55,009 nt of DNA from DASUFP01 sp036274495 (GCA_036274495.1 DASUFP010000118.1:1-55009); one strand, 5' to 3'; shown: positions 25,443-34,910, numbered from the stretch's first letter. A program made the numbers and translations. Notes: generated by a model from the sequence alone, not told the origin.

Positions 25443-26048
25443 ATGAATTTTCTTGCTCATTTATACTTATCGTTTGATGACGATGCAATTATGATCGGAA
25501 ATTTTATTGCCGATCATGTGAAAGGAAAAACAGTAAACGATTTTTCCGATTCCATTCAAAAAGGAATCCGTTTGCATCGGGCCATTGATGCATTTACCGA
25601 CTCACACAGTGTTGTAGAAGAAACACGAATCCGGTTACGGCCCGAATTCAGAAAATACGCCCCTGTTATTTCCGATATTTTCTATGATCATTTTCTGGCA
25701 GCCGCATGGAATGATTTCTCACAAACATCACTCGATCAGTTTGCAGCCTCATTTTATTCCATTGCCAATCGTCATTTACATGAGATGCCGCAACGCACCC
25801 AAAAAATGCTGCCGGTTATGGTTCAACACGACTGGCTTACAAGTTACCGTACCATTGAGGGAATTGGTGCAGTGCTTACAGGCATGTCGCGACGTACTGC
25901 TTTTGAATCACGCATGGAATATGCTGCCGCGGAGCTGACAAAAAATTACGACAGCTATAAAAAAGAATTCCGGGTTTTTTTCCCGGAACTCATAACGTTT
26001 GCAAAAAATAAGCTGGAAGAAATCACATCAGCCTATTCAGGAGAATAA
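25443..26048 (+). CDS. acpH: Acyl carrier protein phosphodiesterase (AcpH/DUF479)
   Basis: AcpH removes 4'-phosphopantetheine from holo-ACP. The 201-residue protein has the family opening MNFLAHLYLSF, the IGNFIADHVKG and GIRLHRAIDAFTDSH metal-binding blocks, and FYDHFLA. Helical, cytoplasmic, HD-domain-like. The length matches the family (about 195). It starts 4 bases after the lipoprotein gene. Its last 12 bases overlap the end of the convergent sdhB gene. Confidence 0.88.
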   Translation: MNFLAHLYLSFDDDAIMIGNFIADHVKGKTVNDFSDSIQKGIRLHRAIDAFTDSHSVVEETRIRLRPEFRKYAPVISDIFYDHFLAAAWNDFSQTSLDQFAASFYSIANRHLHEMPQRTQKMLPVMVQHDWLTSYRTIEGIGAVLTGMSRRTAFESRMEYAAAELTKNYDSYKKEFRVFFPELITFAKNKLEEITSAYSGE

Positions 26049-26792
26049 TTTCGCCTTGAGGTACTCTCTGTTCAGTCGTGAAATATTGGTCACTTTTATT
26101 TCCTTCGGACATTCGGCCTCACAGGCTTCGGTATTTGTACAGTTTCCAAATCCTTCGGCATCCATCTGATCAACCATTTTCAGCACCCTGTCATTGCGTT
26201 CTATTCTACCCTGTGGCAACAAGGCATACTGAGACACTTTTGCTGAAACAAATAACATCGCGGACGAATTTTTACATGCCGCAACGCATGCTCCGCAGCC
26301 AATACATGCTGCCGAGAGGAAGGCTTCTTCGGCATCGTCCTTGGGAATAGGAATAGCGTTTGCGTCCTGTACCGAACCGGTGTTAACCGATACAAATCCG
26401 CCTGCCTGCTGGATGCGTTCAAATGCCGAACGGTCTACGATAAGATCTTTAAGCACAGGAAAAGCCGAAGCTCTCCAGGGCTCAATGGTAATGGTATCGC
26501 CATCTTTAAAACTGCGCATGTGCAGCTGACAGGTTGTTACACCTTTGTTAGGACCATGAGCACGTCCGTTTATGTACATGCTGCAGGTTCCGCAAATGCC
26601 TTCACGGCAATCGTGATCAAATGCAACAGGGTCTTTTCCCGCCTTAATGATGTCTTCGTTTACTACGTCCATCATTTCCAGAAACGACATATCGGGAGAT
26701 ATTCCATTCGCCTGATACGTTTCAAACGCCCCGGGTGTTTGCTGATTTTTCTGACGCCAGACTTTAAGTGTCAGTTTCATTGTTCCACTCAT
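26037..26792 (-). CDS. sdhB: Succinate dehydrogenase/fumarate reductase iron-sulfur subunit
   Basis: This subunit carries electrons from the flavoprotein to the membrane quinone site. The 251-residue protein shows all three cluster sites. Cys62, Cys67, Cys70 and Cys88 bind [2Fe-2S]. Cys163, Cys166 and Cys169 (CIGCGAC) bind [4Fe-4S]. Cys173, Cys218 and Cys224 go with the third centre, and Cys228 closes the CEAECPKEI motif. Cluster partition is by family precedent. It is the last gene of sdhC-sdhA-sdhB, 67 bases after sdhA. Either ATG at 26792 or 26780 could start it. Its end overlaps the convergent acpH gene by 12 bases. Confidence 0.94.
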   Translation of the reverse strand: MSGTMKLTLKVWRQKNQQTPGAFETYQANGISPDMSFLEMMDVVNEDIIKAGKDPVAFDHDCREGICGTCSMYINGRAHGPNKGVTTCQLHMRSFKDGDTITIEPWRASAFPVLKDLIVDRSAFERIQQAGGFVSVNTGSVQDANAIPIPKDDAEEAFLSAACIGCGACVAACKNSSAMLFVSAKVSQYALLPQGRIERNDRVLKMVDQMDAEGFGNCTNTEACEAECPKEIKVTNISRLNREYLKAKLFS

Positions 26793-26859
26793 AGTATTCT
26801 ATAATTTTTGGTGGTATATTTTTAATAATTCAATAGCTGTTGCAGGATATTATCCGTAG

Positions 26860-28773
26860 TTACTTGTACGAACGCTGCGAACGTTTTATAAACTCATAAT
26901 CAAGTTCTTCTTTGTGCAATTCTTCCGGTTGATTTTCGCCCTTGTATTCCCATGCCGCAACATAAGAGTAATGCTCATCATCACGTCGCGCCTCACCTTC
27001 GGGGGTCTGATATTCTTCTCTGAAATGACCCCCGCAGCTCTCGTTGCGTTGCAGGGCATCCTGCATCATCAATTCTCCCAGTTCAAGAAAATCAGCAACG
27101 CGTCCGGCCCGTTCCAGATTCTGATTCAGTTCCAATCCGCTTCCGGGAATTTTTACATCCGACCAGAACCTGTTTCTTAATTCTTTAATTTTTTCAATTC
27201 CTTCAGTAAGGCCTTTCTGGTTTCTGGCCATGCCGCAGTGATTCCACATAAGCAATCCGAGTTCGCGCTGAAATTCATGAACCGTTGTTTTGCCATTTAT
27301 CGTTAACAATTTATCCAGCCCTTCTTTTACTTTTTTCTCGGCAGCATCAAATTCAGGGGTATCGGAGCTGATTGGTTTGCGTTCAACTCCTGCAAGGTAA
27401 TCTCCTACCGTATAGGGAATCACAAAATATCCATCGGCAAGTCCCTGCATCAATGCACTTGCACCCAGCCGGTTTGCACCATGGTCAGAGAAATTGGCTT
27501 CGCCTGCGGCATACAGCCCCGGAATGGTTGTCATCAGGTTATAATCGACCCATAAACCACCCATTGTATAATGCACTGCAGGATAAATCCGCATAGGAGT
27601 ACTGTACGGATCCTCGCCGGTAATTTGTTTATACATATCGAACAAATTGCCATAACGGGCTTCCACACCGTCCTTACCCAACCGCTTTATTGCATCGCTG
27701 AAATCAAGGTAAACAGCAAGACCGCTTGATCCTACTCCCCTTCCCTCGTCGCACATTTCTTTGGCTTTGCGCGATGCGATATCCCGCGGAACCAGGTTTC
27801 CAAAAGACGGATATATGCGTTCGAGGTAATAATCACGTTCGTTCTCGGGAATGGCGTCAGGCTTTCTGGTATCACCTTTCTTCAACGGAACCCATATACG
27901 TCCGTCGTTACGAAGGCTTTCGCTCATCAGCGTCAATTTACTCTGGTGATCTCCTGAAACAGGGATGCAGGTCGGGTGAATTTGGGTATAACAGGGGTTT
28001 CCGAATAAGGCACCTTTCCGGTGAGCTCTCCAGATAGCCGTACCGTTTGAACCGCGTGCATACGTAGTCAGATAAAATACATTTCCATAGCCACCGGTAC
28101 ATAAAATTACAGCATGTGCACTGTGTCGTTCCAGCTCACCAGTAATAAGATCTCTTGCGATGATACCGCGGGCGTGCCCGTCAACCATAACCAGGTCAAG
28201 CATCTCGTGACGCGTGTAACTGGTTACACGGCCTTCAGCAATCTGACGGTTTAAAGCACTGTAGGCACCCAGCAAAAGCTGTTGCCCGGTTTGTCCTTTG
28301 GCATAAAATGTTCTTGAAACCTGCGCTCCCCCGAATGATCTGTTATCGAGCAGTCCGCCGTACTCTCTTGCAAACGGAACTCCTTGCGCAACGCACTGGT
28401 CAATAATGTTTACACTTACCTGAGCGAGCCTGTATACATTTGCTTCACGTGCGCGGTAGTCGCCACCCTTTAACGTATCATAAAACAATCTGTAAACGCT
28501 GTCGCCATCGTTGCGGTAGTTTTTCGCGGCGTTGATTCCACCCTGGGCGGCAATACTATGTGCCCTCCTGGGGCTGTCCTGGAAACAGAACGTTTTAACA
28601 TTGTAGCCCAACTCGGCCAGTGAAGCAGCAGCCGAGGCACCGGCGAGTCCGGTACCCACTACTATAATATCGTATTTACGCTTGTTGGCAGGATTCACCA
28701 GTTTCAGGTTGAACTTATGGTTATCCCACTTTTCAGCGAGTGAGCCTGCAGGTATTTTGGAATCGAGTTTCAT
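26860..28773 (-). CDS. sdhA: Succinate dehydrogenase/fumarate reductase flavoprotein subunit
   Basis: This is the catalytic subunit that interconverts succinate and fumarate. The 637-residue protein has the FAD-binding GTGLAGASAA motif (from Gly40) and His72 in RAHSIAAQGGINA, the His that binds FAD covalently. It also has HPTCIP, LYAAGEANFSDHGANRLGASALMQGLADG, and the capping and helical domains. Length and motifs fit the type B enzyme of Bacteroidota, which pairs with a single cytochrome b subunit and menaquinone. It lies 18 bases after sdhC and is followed by sdhB. Confidence 0.95.
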   Translation of the reverse strand: MKLDSKIPAGSLAEKWDNHKFNLKLVNPANKRKYDIIVVGTGLAGASAAASLAELGYNVKTFCFQDSPRRAHSIAAQGGINAAKNYRNDGDSVYRLFYDTLKGGDYRAREANVYRLAQVSVNIIDQCVAQGVPFAREYGGLLDNRSFGGAQVSRTFYAKGQTGQQLLLGAYSALNRQIAEGRVTSYTRHEMLDLVMVDGHARGIIARDLITGELERHSAHAVILCTGGYGNVFYLTTYARGSNGTAIWRAHRKGALFGNPCYTQIHPTCIPVSGDHQSKLTLMSESLRNDGRIWVPLKKGDTRKPDAIPENERDYYLERIYPSFGNLVPRDIASRKAKEMCDEGRGVGSSGLAVYLDFSDAIKRLGKDGVEARYGNLFDMYKQITGEDPYSTPMRIYPAVHYTMGGLWVDYNLMTTIPGLYAAGEANFSDHGANRLGASALMQGLADGYFVIPYTVGDYLAGVERKPISSDTPEFDAAEKKVKEGLDKLLTINGKTTVHEFQRELGLLMWNHCGMARNQKGLTEGIEKIKELRNRFWSDVKIPGSGLELNQNLERAGRVADFLELGELMMQDALQRNESCGGHFREEYQTPEGEARRDDEHYSYVAAWEYKGENQPEELHKEELDYEFIKRSQRSYK

Positions 28774-28791
28774 ATCCCTCTGTAATTAATA

Positions 28792-29595
28792 TCAGTGATT
28801 GTTAAAAAAGAAAAAATAAGCCGGCATGGCAGCAAAAAGAACAGGAATAATTATCCCAAATATCCATAATCCGGCTCCTCTTATAACCGGCGTGTACAAT
28901 TTATGCCTCAGGCCCAGCGACTGAAAGGAGCTTTGAAAGCCATGTATCAGGTGATAGGATAAGGCAACCATGCCTATGAGGTAAAGGGCAACCAGCCAGG
29001 CCTGACCAAAAGCGGCCTTTACTACAGCATACAGGTCCTTTATTACCACCACTTTTACCGGTGTTCCGGAGGCATCAGCAGTAACAAAATCATGGGGAAC
29101 CATTGACACACCTTCAAGTGCATTATAAGGTGCAGCCGATAACACATGCCCCGTATTCAGGTCAACCTGGTATTCGACCCAAGGTGTTGAACCAAATTTG
29201 TACTGATACCAGAAGTTTGCCATGTGGGTAACCAGAAAAATAAGCAGGATAAGTCCCAGAATACCCATGTTTCGGGACGACCAGGTTGCCGACCGGGTGT
29301 CTTTGGGAGCTGAGTAGGCAATATTTCTCGCTGCCTGATTCCTCCGGGTCAGCACCCAACCGTTAATCGAATGAATTATGATGGTGATATACAGCAGGTA
29401 AGATATAACCTTAATGGGAGTAAAAGTGGTCATAAAAACCGAGTACTGATTGAATGCCAGTCCCATGTCACTCTTAAACAACTGTAAATTACCTGCAAGG
29501 TGAACAATCAGAAAAAGACATAAAAAAAGGCCGGTGAGTGACATAAGTACTTTGCGGCCAATGGATGTATTGAAGAAATTGGAATAGGAACTCAT
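28792..29595 (-). CDS. sdhC: Succinate dehydrogenase cytochrome b subunit (single-anchor type)
   Basis: A 267-residue membrane anchor with five predicted helices and conserved His residues (LIVHLAGN, YHLIHGFQSSFQ, LVTHMANFWYQ) that would hold two b hemes, as in the type B enzyme where one subunit replaces SdhC and SdhD. The start is ATG 29595. A TTG eight codons upstream lies inside the -7 promoter box and cannot be the start. First gene of sdhCAB. A periplasmic loop of about 60 residues sits between helices 3 and 4. Confidence 0.92.
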   Translation of the reverse strand: MSSYSNFFNTSIGRKVLMSLTGLFLCLFLIVHLAGNLQLFKSDMGLAFNQYSVFMTTFTPIKVISYLLYITIIIHSINGWVLTRRNQAARNIAYSAPKDTRSATWSSRNMGILGLILLIFLVTHMANFWYQYKFGSTPWVEYQVDLNTGHVLSAAPYNALEGVSMVPHDFVTADASGTPVKVVVIKDLYAVVKAAFGQAWLVALYLIGMVALSYHLIHGFQSSFQSLGLRHKLYTPVIRGAGLWIFGIIIPVLFAAMPAYFFFFNNH

Positions 29596-29616
29596 AGCAG
29601 ATTCAATGTTAAGGGG

Positions 29617-29648
29617 CAAATTTATGTTTCAAAAGCGGGTTATTCAAA
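29617..29648 (-). promoter_or_regulatory. Promoter of sdhCAB
   Basis: A textbook Bacteroidota promoter on the minus strand: TTTG at 29648-29645, exactly 20 bases, then TAAATTTG at 29624-29617, a perfect TAnnTTTG. The predicted leader is about 18 bases. Confidence 0.8.
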
Positions 29649-29752
29649 TAAAAAACAGTTTTTCTATCTATTCGTTTTCAATAACATGACTACTGCGGCC
29701 GGCCCTTCCCATTTATCCAACCATCCATTTGGTCACATTTTGATGGCATCAG

Positions 29753-29783
29753 TTGCTGCTTGCCGCAATAGGCAGTATCTTTA
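29753..29783 (+). promoter_or_regulatory. Promoter of the aminopeptidase P gene
   Basis: TTG at 29753-29755, exactly 20 bases, then TATCTTTA at 29776-29783, one mismatch from TAnnTTTG. The predicted leader is about 45 bases. Confidence 0.6.
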
Positions 29784-29831
29784 CACTTCAATCATCCGGC
29801 TTTCCCTTTCATTCAAGTAAAATTATTGGTT

Positions 29832-31139
29832 ATGAAATACGATCCAATTGACCGTACCCTGTTTATCGAAAACAGAAAAAAATTCAAAGCCCTGCTGGCC
29901 CCCCGTTCTGTTGCATTCTTTAATTCGAACGATGAAATGCCCCGCACCGGTGACGGCATGTATCCCTACCGTCAAAACTCCGATATACTCTATCTCTCCG
30001 GCATCGACCAGGAGATGAGTATGGTTGTTATTTGTCCCGAACATCCTTTACCACAATACAGGGAAATTTTGTTTTTACGGCAGACGAATGAAAAAATCGC
30101 CATTTGGGAGGGACACAAATACACAAAAGACGAAGCGCGACAGGCATCAGGAATCGAAACGGTGATGTGGACAGACGAATTTGAAGCTGTACTTCCCGTG
30201 ATTATGAATCATACTGATAATGTGTACCTGAACCTCAATGAAAATGACAGGTACAGTTCGGGTGTGCCTTACAAGGAACTCCGTTTTTCAAATGACATGA
30301 AAAGCCGTTTTCCGGGCCATACCTACCACCGCTCAGGCCCCATCATGGCAAAACTCCGCGCAGTTAAATCCGATATTGAAATAAGAGTGATGCACACGGC
30401 AATGGACATAACGGAGCGCGCTTTCAGAAGGGTTTTGGATTTTGTAAGACCCGGCGTAACAGAATATGAAATTGAAGCGGAAGTTACACATGAGTTCCTG
30501 CGTAATCGTGCTACCGGTCACGCCTATACTCCAATTATTGCTTCGGGACGCAATGCCTGTGTACTTCATTATATCGAAAACAGCGCCGAATGTAAAGACG
30601 GCGAAGTAATACTGATGGACTTTGGTGCTGAGTATGCTAACTACTGTGCCGATATGACACGGGCTGTTCCGGTGAACGGAAAATTTACCAAGCGCCAGAA
30701 AGATGTATACAATGCCGTTTTAAGAGTGATGAGGGCAGCTACGGCGATGCTGGTTCCCGGAAATACCATTGAAAAATATCATGTCGAAGTAGGTAAATTG
30801 ATGGAAGAAGAACTTATCGGACTGGGCTTGCTTACTAAAAGCGATGTAGCCAAACAGGATCCTGCCGCACCGTTGTACAAGAAATATTTTATGCATGGCA
30901 CATCACACTTTCTTGGTCTGGATGTGCACGATATAGGAAACCGTTATGAACCTATGAAAGCGGGCATGGTGTTTACCTGCGAACCGGGCATTTATATTCT
31001 GGAAGAAAATCTGGGTATCCGTCTCGAAAACGACATTCTGATTACCGAAAAAGGACCGACTGATCTGATGGCTTCAATTCCACTGGAAGCTGAAGAAATT
31101 GAGGACCTGATGGCACATGCCATGAAGGCATCACTTTGA
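29832..31139 (+). CDS. pepP: Xaa-Pro aminopeptidase (aminopeptidase P family)
   Basis: This metallopeptidase removes an N-terminal residue that precedes proline. The 435-residue protein has the N-terminal creatinase-like domain (RSVAFFNSNDEMPRTGDGMYPYRQNSDILYLSG) and a pita-bread catalytic domain. The metal ligands are all present: Asp263, Asp274, His359, Glu384 and Glu399. HGTSHFLGLDVHD is the family signature. Cytoplasmic, no signal peptide. The start is ATG 29832; a TTG two codons upstream is less likely. It overlaps the convergent outer-membrane protein gene by 9 bases at its end. Confidence 0.95.
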   Translation: MKYDPIDRTLFIENRKKFKALLAPRSVAFFNSNDEMPRTGDGMYPYRQNSDILYLSGIDQEMSMVVICPEHPLPQYREILFLRQTNEKIAIWEGHKYTKDEARQASGIETVMWTDEFEAVLPVIMNHTDNVYLNLNENDRYSSGVPYKELRFSNDMKSRFPGHTYHRSGPIMAKLRAVKSDIEIRVMHTAMDITERAFRRVLDFVRPGVTEYEIEAEVTHEFLRNRATGHAYTPIIASGRNACVLHYIENSAECKDGEVILMDFGAEYANYCADMTRAVPVNGKFTKRQKDVYNAVLRVMRAATAMLVPGNTIEKYHVEVGKLMEEELIGLGLLTKSDVAKQDPAAPLYKKYFMHGTSHFLGLDVHDIGNRYEPMKAGMVFTCEPGIYILEENLGIRLENDILITEKGPTDLMASIPLEAEEIEDLMAHAMKASL

Positions 31140-32033
31140 GGTGTTGCCCCACCAGCCTTTTTTACCTCTTATTTTGTTGAAGTAGCCCGGTCGAAGATCT
31201 AGCCGTCCGCGACACCGTTTTGGGATCGGAGTAAACACAACCGAGAGTCCAAAACTTACCATTACATCTCCCCTGTCGGGGTTACCGCGTGAACGGCCCA
31301 TATCCGGAAATCCTTTGGGACGCTTGCTCGAAAACAATACTGCAATTGCACCATTTGGGGTATTGGCCAGCGCAGTTGAATCAGGATAAATGGTACTGAC
31401 ATCATCAAGATAATCGGTAAACGTTAACTGCGGAGCCGCTTCAAGCCGTAACCCCCATTGTTTGTCGAGCCTGAAAAAGACACCAAATCCTGTTGCCAGC
31501 GAAAGACTATGCCGTTTGTAGGGTTTTTCGTAATTGCCTTCGGTGATAAACTGTCCTTCGGTACCAAGAGGCTGTAAATTATAACGCTCGCCGTTTATTT
31601 CGGCTGTTGGATTAAACCAAAAGTAACCGAGCCCCATAAAAAAGAACGGATTAACAGTCCTTTTGTCGAGCACACTAAACATCCTTATTCTGAAAACGGC
31701 ACTTACTTCATCTATTTTCGATTTAAAACTCAAGTTCCGTGCTTTGTTATCTTTTTCACTCGAAAGCGAATCGGCAGCTTCCACACTGCCATGCATATAC
31801 CTTAATGAAAGGTCAAACCGGTCAAGCAACAAAAAAGAGATATCACCTCCAAAGTAGGGATCTACTGTTTCGGTGGGAGGCACATAACTGGCATCACTCA
31901 AATCGCCATTGTAAAACATAAAACCACCACCCAGTGCGTAGGAAATATTCTGTGCGCTTACCGGATTTGTAACAACCGGAATGAGAGCCAGCAGAACAAA
32001 AAAAATTTTTCTGATTGGGGGTGCGATATGCAT
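31131..32033 (-). CDS. Outer-membrane beta-barrel protein (DUF6089-like)
   Basis: A 300-residue exported protein. The signal peptide ends near VSAQ (about residue 28). The rest has alternating hydrophobic/polar strands typical of a small barrel: YALGGGFMFYNGDLSD, FDLSLRYMHGSV, PFFFMGLGYFWFNP, LATGFGVFFRLDKQWGLRLEA and VMVSFGLSVVFTP. The pattern recalls the DUF6089 family seen next to essential genes in Bacteroidota, but I hold that loosely. A basic, Trp-containing tail follows the last strand. ATG 32033 is chosen over a TTG three codons upstream. It has its own promoter and lies downstream of gpmI on the same strand. Confidence 0.75.
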   Translation of the reverse strand: MHIAPPIRKIFFVLLALIPVVTNPVSAQNISYALGGGFMFYNGDLSDASYVPPTETVDPYFGGDISFLLLDRFDLSLRYMHGSVEAADSLSSEKDNKARNLSFKSKIDEVSAVFRIRMFSVLDKRTVNPFFFMGLGYFWFNPTAEINGERYNLQPLGTEGQFITEGNYEKPYKRHSLSLATGFGVFFRLDKQWGLRLEAAPQLTFTDYLDDVSTIYPDSTALANTPNGAIAVLFSSKRPKGFPDMGRSRGNPDRGDVMVSFGLSVVFTPIPKRCRGRLDLRPGYFNKIRGKKGWWGNTSK

Positions 32034-32060
32034 GAAAACCAAGCTGTCAACAATAATCTA

Positions 32061-32091
32061 CAAAGGTACCCGAATCCTTCCAGTAAGTCAA
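32061..32091 (-). promoter_or_regulatory. Promoter of the outer-membrane protein gene
   Basis: On the minus strand TTG at 32091-32089, exactly 20 bases, then a perfect TACCTTTG at 32068-32061. The leader would be about 24 bases. Confidence 0.75.
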
Positions 32092-32171
32092 CCCCGGAAA
32101 CCGGCTCCGGGCTGCCGCAAATCCTGATGATCAGGAGGATATAAAACGCCAATATACTGATACAACGGTGC

Positions 32172-33713
32172 TTACATTGAATCTTGCAGTAATACCTTTC
32201 CGGTCATTTCAGAAGGCACCTGCAGACCCATCAGCGTCAATAACGTTGGAGCAAGGTCGGCAAGTATGCCATCCCTGAGGCGGAGGGTCGGATTGGCAGG
32301 ATCTATTAAAAACAGCGGAACCGGGTTAGTAGTATGTGCAGTATTAGGAGAACCATCAGCATTGGCCATAAAATCTGCGTTTCCGTGATCAGACGTAATC
32401 AAAAAAGCATATCCGTTTTTCAGTCCTGCTTCCACAACAAGCTGAGTACATCTGTCAACGGTTTCAATTGCTTCAACGGCCGCACTAAACACTCCGGTAT
32501 GCGCAACCATATCGACGTTTGCAAAATTGAGACATACAAAATCCACTTCTCCCTTTTCAAGTTCGGATACCAGTCGTGCAGTAACCTCCGGTGCGCTCAT
32601 CGATGGCTGTAAATCGTATGTTGCAACTTTCGGAGAGGGCACCATGATTCTTGTTTCTCCTTGAAATTCGGTTTCTCTTCCTCCCGAAAAAAAGAAGGTG
32701 ACGTGCGGATACTTTTCTGTTTCGGCAATGCGAATTTGTTTTTTACCCGCTTTAGCTATCACCTCTCCGAGAGTATTTACCAGGTTATCCTTTTCATAAA
32801 CAACCTGTACATTTTTAAATGTTTTATCGTAACGGGTCATTGTTACAAAATGCAATGAAAGCGGCTTCATTCCCTGCTCAGGGAATTCCTGCTGCGTTAG
32901 CACCTCAGTAATTTCCCTGCACCGGTCGGTTCTGAAATTAAAACAGATCACCGCATCTCCGTCATTTATAGTTGCAACCGGTTTGTTGTTTGAAATGATT
33001 ACCGAAGGTTTAATGAATTCATCAGTAACATTGTTCTTATAAGATTCCTCAACAGCCGTTTCGGCATTTGCGAAGGGTGTGCCTTTGCCATGCACCAGTA
33101 ATTCATAGGCCTGACTTACCCGGTCCCATCTTTTATCGCGGTCCATGGCATAGTACCTGCCAATAACCGACGCAAACTGTGCTCCGGTTCCCGCAACCTG
33201 TTTCTCAACTGCTCTTATGCAATGGATGCCACTCTTCGGGTCGGCATCCCGCCCATCGGTAAAGGCGTGTATGTATAATTTAGAAACCCCTGCCTTTGCC
33301 GCCAGCTTGCATAAATAAATCAGATGGTCCTGGTGTGAATGAACACCGCCGTCAGATACAAGCCCGATAAGATGCAGTGGTTTTCCGTTCTTTTTGCAAT
33401 AATCAAAAGTTTGTTGCAAAACCGGATTGGTATCGATGGTTTTCTCTCTGATTGCCTTGTTGATGAGTGCCAGCTCCTGATAAACGATCCTGCCGGCGCC
33501 TATATTCAGATGACCTACTTCCGAATTACCCATTTGTCCTTCGGGCAGCCCGACATCTTCACCGGATGTTTTAAGTCTCGAATGAGGATAGTTTTTATAA
33601 AGGGAGGAGACAAAAGGTGTTTTTGCTTTTGAAATGGCATTGGAAGATGCAGGTGCTGCTTCACCCCATCCGTCCATAATAATCAAAACCGTTTTACAAG
33701 GGACAATTTTCAT
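32172..33713 (-). CDS. gpmI: 2,3-bisphosphoglycerate-independent phosphoglycerate mutase
   Basis: GpmI interconverts 3- and 2-phosphoglycerate in glycolysis using two Mn ions. The 513-residue length is normal. Visible are Asp14 (IIMDGWGEA), the phosphorylated Ser64 (MGNSEVGHLNIGAGR), the substrate-binding HSHQDHL and HAFTDGRDADP blocks, FNFRTDR, and the metal-binding FANVDMVAHTG and ITSDHGNAD. It lies 33 bases after the histidine kinase gene on the same strand and 138 bases before the outer-membrane protein gene, which has its own promoter. Confidence 0.96.
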   Translation of the reverse strand: MKIVPCKTVLIIMDGWGEAAPASSNAISKAKTPFVSSLYKNYPHSRLKTSGEDVGLPEGQMGNSEVGHLNIGAGRIVYQELALINKAIREKTIDTNPVLQQTFDYCKKNGKPLHLIGLVSDGGVHSHQDHLIYLCKLAAKAGVSKLYIHAFTDGRDADPKSGIHCIRAVEKQVAGTGAQFASVIGRYYAMDRDKRWDRVSQAYELLVHGKGTPFANAETAVEESYKNNVTDEFIKPSVIISNNKPVATINDGDAVICFNFRTDRCREITEVLTQQEFPEQGMKPLSLHFVTMTRYDKTFKNVQVVYEKDNLVNTLGEVIAKAGKKQIRIAETEKYPHVTFFFSGGRETEFQGETRIMVPSPKVATYDLQPSMSAPEVTARLVSELEKGEVDFVCLNFANVDMVAHTGVFSAAVEAIETVDRCTQLVVEAGLKNGYAFLITSDHGNADFMANADGSPNTAHTTNPVPLFLIDPANPTLRLRDGILADLAPTLLTLMGLQVPSEMTGKVLLQDSM

Positions 33714-33746
33714 AAGTGCTGGTATTCATCGGAAACAAGGAATGAC

Positions 33747-34724
33747 TCAGGAAACTGAATCAGGAACAAGGGGCAAAATTACTTTAAAAACAGCACCCGT
33801 TGGGAAATTGTCTTCCAAAACAATTGTCCCTTTATGAAGATCAACCAGGTTGGACACGATAAACAGTCCCAGGCCGGTACCTTTCGCATTCCGCGTATCT
33901 TCGTTTCCCACTCTGTAAAACTTGTTAAATATTTTGGATTTTTCTTCTTCAGGAACGCCCTTTCCCTGATCGGCCACGCGTATTACCGCATGGTTATTTT
34001 CGGTGAACAGGCTTACAGAGACTTCAGAATTATCCGGACTATATTTTTCCGCATTTTCCAGCAGATTCAGCACAACTGATGTTAACGCCAATCTGTCGCC
34101 CATCACATACACCCGCTCCTGAATCTGCGTGGTAACTTTAACACCGAGATTCTCCGGAAAATTCCGGCTTTCAATAACACTCAGGATGCAGTCGGCCAGA
34201 TCCAGCTCTTCGGGTTGCAACACAAAACTATGTCCCTCAATTCTTGCGGCAAGCAATGCATTTTCAACAAGGGTATGAATACGCTCGGTCTCATTCAGAG
34301 CTTTAAAAATTATATGTTCCTGCTGTGGCCTGGCCAATTCCCTTTTCTGCAGGGTTTGCAGATTCAGTTTAACCGCAGCCAGCGGCGACTTAAATTCATG
34401 TGTAATGGAAAGTAAAAAGTTCTTCTGCTGGCGGGCAAGTGCATATTCCTTTTTGAATGCTATCCTTGTTCGGTATATCCCAAGCAGCAGTATTGATAAA
34501 AAAACCATGCCTTCACCGATGACCATGGTCCACCGTTTCTTTAATTCGGAATGGAATTGCTCCTCCTTATGCTCTATAACTTCATTATGGGATCGCTGAT
34601 GTTCAAGCAACTCAATTTTATCAGTGTAAACTTCTGTATTGAGCTCTATAAGCAGGTAGGCCCACCAGGTAAACTGGAGCAGCACATACAGCACGAGCAG
34701 ATAAAAGAGTACAAGAGGTTTCAT
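33747..34724 (-). CDS. Membrane sensor histidine kinase without a nearby regulator
   Basis: A 325-residue kinase with two membrane helices (about residues 3-24 and 68-85) around a short periplasmic domain of about 45 residues rich in Glu and His. The phospho-acceptor is His109 in SITHEFKSPLAAVK. The ATPase domain has the N box (LNLLENAEKYSP), G1 (ADQGKGVP) and G2 (GTGLGLFI). I start at ATG 34724; the frame extends further, but the added residues look non-coding. No response regulator gene is adjacent; gpmI follows 33 bases downstream. Partner and stimulus are unknown. Confidence 0.9.
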   Translation of the reverse strand: MKPLVLFYLLVLYVLLQFTWWAYLLIELNTEVYTDKIELLEHQRSHNEVIEHKEEQFHSELKKRWTMVIGEGMVFLSILLLGIYRTRIAFKKEYALARQQKNFLLSITHEFKSPLAAVKLNLQTLQKRELARPQQEHIIFKALNETERIHTLVENALLAARIEGHSFVLQPEELDLADCILSVIESRNFPENLGVKVTTQIQERVYVMGDRLALTSVVLNLLENAEKYSPDNSEVSVSLFTENNHAVIRVADQGKGVPEEEKSKIFNKFYRVGNEDTRNAKGTGLGLFIVSNLVDLHKGTIVLEDNFPTGAVFKVILPLVPDSVS

Positions 34725-34910
34725 GTGAATTGTCAGGTTAAATTTACAATAAATTTCAGGCCATAACTGATTCATCTGCGATTTTTTACACCAAATGCCA
34801 TTATTATTATCCTGAAAGATCACATTTACAAGATTTTTGAAAACTTTATAAACTCCCTTTCAGGAACAGCTAATGAATACCTAATTTTAAGGGCAGAATG
34901 ATCTGATAAA

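Noticed and set aside
29596..29619. A TTG start giving SdhC eight more residues.
   Set aside because: The codon lies inside the -7 box of the sdh promoter, so it would not be transcribed.
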